Source: Sulfurimonas autotrophica DSM 16294 (GTDB lineage Bacteria > Campylobacterota > Campylobacteria > Campylobacterales > Sulfurimonadaceae). Taken from it: a stretch of DNA of 64,000 nucleotides. This document shows, piece by piece, positions 61,698 to 64,000 of the stretch. The translations under genes were made by a program, and so were the position numbers. A model generated the notes under the pieces. It worked only from the letters and a program-made list of their open reading frames with translations. It made no database searches and was not told the DNA's origin. Location of the stretch: positions 930,001-994,000 of the forward strand of contig NC_014506.1 of NCBI RefSeq assembly GCF_000147355.1. The letters run 5' to 3'. Each line of letters begins with the position of its first letter. Positions within the stretch are counted from its first letter, which is position 1.

Positions 61698-63476
61698 ATG
61701 GCGTTTGAACTTATGGATTTGAAACAAAATAATTCGAGTTTACTAAATCTTTTAACACAACATCTTCCAGATATGTTGTGGGTAAAGGATTTAGAAGGTA
61801 AATATATATATGCAAACAAAGCTATATGTAATGATTTATTGATGGCAAAAGACACACAGGAGCCTATAGGAAAAGGTGATATCTTTTTTGCATTAAGAGA
61901 AAGAGAAGCACATAAAGAAATTGCTGATTGGCATACATTTGGAGAACTTTGCTTTAATAGTGATCAATTGGTGATTGACAGCAACAAGGCTATGAAGTTT
62001 GAAGAGTATGGGAATGTTAAGGGTAAACTTATGTATTTGGAGGTATATAAAGCTCCATTTTATGATAAAGATGGAAATATCATAGGCACTGTGGGAGCAG
62101 GCCGTGATATTACACAGTTGAAAAAAATCCAATTTGATTTAGAAAACAGTTTAGAAGAATTAGATACAAAAAGAGATCAATTGGAGTTTCAGGCAAATCA
62201 TGATGCTCTGACCGGTTTGCCAAATCGTGTTCTTTTTATGGACAGACTAACGCAAGCAATTAAGTTAGCTAAAAGAGAAAAACAACATGTTGCAGTTCTT
62301 TTCTTAGATATAGATGATTTTAAAAAGATAAATGACTCATTGGGACATCATGTAGGGGATGAAATTCTAATTGAAGTAACACAAAGAATGTTACTCAAAA
62401 TGCGAAAATCTGACACACTTGCAAGACTTGGTGGTGATGAGTTTTGTATTATAATAAATAATATTAAAGATATAGATGATGTGTCCAAAATTATCGAAAA
62501 TGGAATGGAGGTTTTTAGAGATCCATTTATTACTCAGGAGCATACCTTATATATAAGTATAAGTGTTGGTGTATCTTTGTACCCAAATGATGGAAAAGAT
62601 GCTATTGCATTATTGAAAAATTCAGATGCTGCAATGTATAAAGCAAAACAAAATACTCGAGATAGATATAGCTTTTATGATGAAGAAATGACAAAAAAAG
62701 CATACGAAAGAATTTTTCTTGAAACCGAGATGCGTAAAGCTTTTGAAAAAGATGAATTTGTTGTTTATTTTCAACCGCAGGTCCATGCAAAAACAAAGAT
62801 CTTAACAGGTATGGAAGCACTTGTAAGGTGGCAACATCCTGATATGGGATTTATTTATCCTGATAGATTTATTCCTTTGGCAGAATCAACGGGAATGATT
62901 ATAAAGCTTGACAGGATAGTGATGAAAAAAGCAATTTCACAATTTTCTCGTTGGAAAAAAAGCGGTCTTGAGCCAAAAAAAGTTTCTATTAATTTGACAA
63001 TGACACAATTGGCAGAAGGAGATTTTTATAAGTTTATAAAAGAGTTGTTAGAATATGAAAATGTTTCGGCAAGTGAAGTGGAATTTGAAATTACTGAAAG
63101 AGAAATTATGGGTAATCCAGATGCATCCATAAAGGCTTTAGAAAAACTTAATGAATTAGGCATATCAGTTGCTATTGATGATTTTGGAACAGGCTATTCA
63201 TCGCTAACTTATTTAAAAAGACTTCCTATTAATAAATTGAAAATTGATAAATCATTCATTGATAATATACCTAAAGATTTATCTGATTCTGCCATAGTAA
63301 AAACTATAATAAATTTATGTGAAAATTTAGAACTGCAAGTGATTGCAGAAGGTGTTGAAGAAGAAAATCAAAATGATTTTTTATTTGAAAATAATTGTGA
63401 AGATATACAAGGTTTTCTTTTTTCTCATCCAATCAATGTAAAAGATATGGAAGAATTTATAAAAAAACATACTTAA
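61698..63476 (+). CDS. PAS-GGDEF-EAL protein (c-di-GMP turnover)
   Basis: A 592-residue soluble protein without membrane segments. An N-terminal PAS domain (about residues 17-140; LPDMLWVKDLEGKYIYANKA, ending GTVGAGRDITQLKK) leads through a coiled coil to GGDEF with LARLGGDEF and an intact R-K-S-D inhibitory site, then EAL with GMEALVRWQHP and AIDDFGTGYSSL. Both domains have catalytic motifs. GTAAGGGTATTTACT precedes the ATG. It is the only soluble one of the three GGDEF-EAL proteins in the window; an internal signal such as redox state or a small ligand is likely. Confidence 0.93.
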   Translation: MAFELMDLKQNNSSLLNLLTQHLPDMLWVKDLEGKYIYANKAICNDLLMAKDTQEPIGKGDIFFALREREAHKEIADWHTFGELCFNSDQLVIDSNKAMKFEEYGNVKGKLMYLEVYKAPFYDKDGNIIGTVGAGRDITQLKKIQFDLENSLEELDTKRDQLEFQANHDALTGLPNRVLFMDRLTQAIKLAKREKQHVAVLFLDIDDFKKINDSLGHHVGDEILIEVTQRMLLKMRKSDTLARLGGDEFCIIINNIKDIDDVSKIIENGMEVFRDPFITQEHTLYISISVGVSLYPNDGKDAIALLKNSDAAMYKAKQNTRDRYSFYDEEMTKKAYERIFLETEMRKAFEKDEFVVYFQPQVHAKTKILTGMEALVRWQHPDMGFIYPDRFIPLAESTGMIIKLDRIVMKKAISQFSRWKKSGLEPKKVSINLTMTQLAEGDFYKFIKELLEYENVSASEVEFEITEREIMGNPDASIKALEKLNELGISVAIDDFGTGYSSLTYLKRLPINKLKIDKSFIDNIPKDLSDSAIVKTIINLCENLELQVIAEGVEEENQNDFLFENNCEDIQGFLFSHPINVKDMEEFIKKHT

Positions 63477-63485
63477 GGATATAAT

Positions 63486-64000
63486 TTGAATAAACAAGAT
63501 TTCAATGAAGGTCTTCTAGGCTTTTTAGATGCTTCGCCAACACCTTTTCATGCAACAAACAATATGTCGATGATGTTTGAGAATGCCGGATTTATAAAAC
63601 TCAATGAAGTTGATAAATGGGAATTGGAGGCAGGACAAAAGTATTATGTCACCCGTAATGATTCTTCTATTATCGCTTTTACTTACCCTAAAACAGATCT
63701 AAAGTATACAATGGTTGGTGTGCATACAGATTCCCCAAATCTAAAACTAAAACCTAATTCTGTTATAAAAGAGCACGGTGCTGTAAAGTTTGGAGTAGAG
63801 AGCTACGGAGGGCTTCTTTTAAACCCTTGGTTTGACAGAGATTTGTCTTTGGCCGGTCGTGTAAGTTATCTTGATTCTAATGACAGACTTCAAAGCGCTC
63901 TTATTAATGTGCAAAAGCCAATAGCTGTTATTCCATCACTTGCTATTCATTTGGATGACAAAGCGAATAAAGACAGAACTGTCAATAAACAAACCGATAT
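63486..64000 (+). CDS. apeB: M18-family aminopeptidase (3' end cut off)
   Basis: The start of a zinc aminopeptidase of the M18 (aspartyl aminopeptidase) family. Starting at TTG 63486, with AAGGA at 63475-63479, it reads FLDASPTPFHATNNM, then a metal-ligand histidine in MVGVHTDSPNLKLKP and GVESYGGLLLNPWFDRDLS, all M18 landmarks. About 171 residues are present and the frame runs off the window. It starts nine bases after the GGDEF-EAL gene, so the two may be co-transcribed. Confidence 0.92.
   Translation, partial: MNKQDFNEGLLGFLDASPTPFHATNNMSMMFENAGFIKLNEVDKWELEAGQKYYVTRNDSSIIAFTYPKTDLKYTMVGVHTDSPNLKLKPNSVIKEHGAVKFGVESYGGLLLNPWFDRDLSLAGRVSYLDSNDRLQSALINVQKPIAVIPSLAIHLDDKANKDRTVNKQTD

Overview
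The window is a compact, AT-rich bacterial chromosome segment. The genes point to a sulfur-oxidising member of the Campylobacterota, most like Sulfurimonas. This placement is inferred from the soxXYZAB order with a single-haem SoxA, a CheV-containing chemotaxis cluster, a short CoaX, and several GGDEF-EAL proteins. I saw no rRNA, tRNA, CRISPR array, insertion sequence or prophage. No stretch longer than 300 bases lacks a gene; the longest gaps are about 100 to 140 bases and hold promoters, inverted repeats or nothing recognisable.

Layout. 1-929: phosphate permease cut by the left edge. 988-6832: a rightward run with a HIT hydrolase, two small helical proteins, a GGDEF-EAL protein, then a tightly packed hypothetical-coaX-hisG-methyltransferase-HicA-like string. 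6835-9690: amrA and a second GGDEF-EAL protein, leftward. 9820-15817: moxR, DUF58, batA, batB/C and batD, an aerotolerance-type operon. 15851-20453: dihaem cytochrome c peroxidase, then plsC-pdxJ-pdxA and ppk2, all leftward. 20550-23325: a CHAD protein and a DUF255 thioredoxin protein, convergent. 23406-33231: one leftward chemotaxis operon, cheY-STAS-cheA-PAS/CZB-mcp-cheW-cheV-cheR-unknown-cheB. 33369-37301: DnaJ-domain protein, nucleoside deoxyribosyltransferase, and a hybrid kinase with two substrate-binding-protein domains. 37303-42313: BFD-type ferredoxin, dsbD, and a three-gene sensor, response regulator and kinase set. 42393-50366: soxXYZAB, a porin, then a periplasmic accessory set (metallo-hydrolase, thioredoxin-like, DsrE-like, DUF302). 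50371-58039: an RhlE-type helicase without a standard start codon facing a degenerate helicase-like protein, lpxB, an inactive-looking dihydroorotase homologue, tgt, efp and an ATP-grasp/HhH protein. 58059-64000: dnaE, a third GGDEF-EAL protein and a truncated M18 aminopeptidase.

How it fits together. The sox block carries out periplasmic thiosulfate oxidation. It is directly preceded by a two-component system and a sensor-only protein, and followed by thiol and sulfur-handling accessory proteins, so 37656-50366 reads as one sulfur-oxidation and redox region. soxCD is not in the window. The che operon encodes a complete CheA/W/V/R/B/Y pathway with a cytosolic receptor, which suggests sensing of internal energy or redox state.

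The most unusual signals are at DNA level. A 10-bp palindrome, TTACATGTAA, recurs at nine sites inside unrelated genes on both strands. An 11-bp-spaced TTTTACA direct repeat lies in front of both soxX and moxR. The RhlE-type helicase appears to start at an ATT codon.
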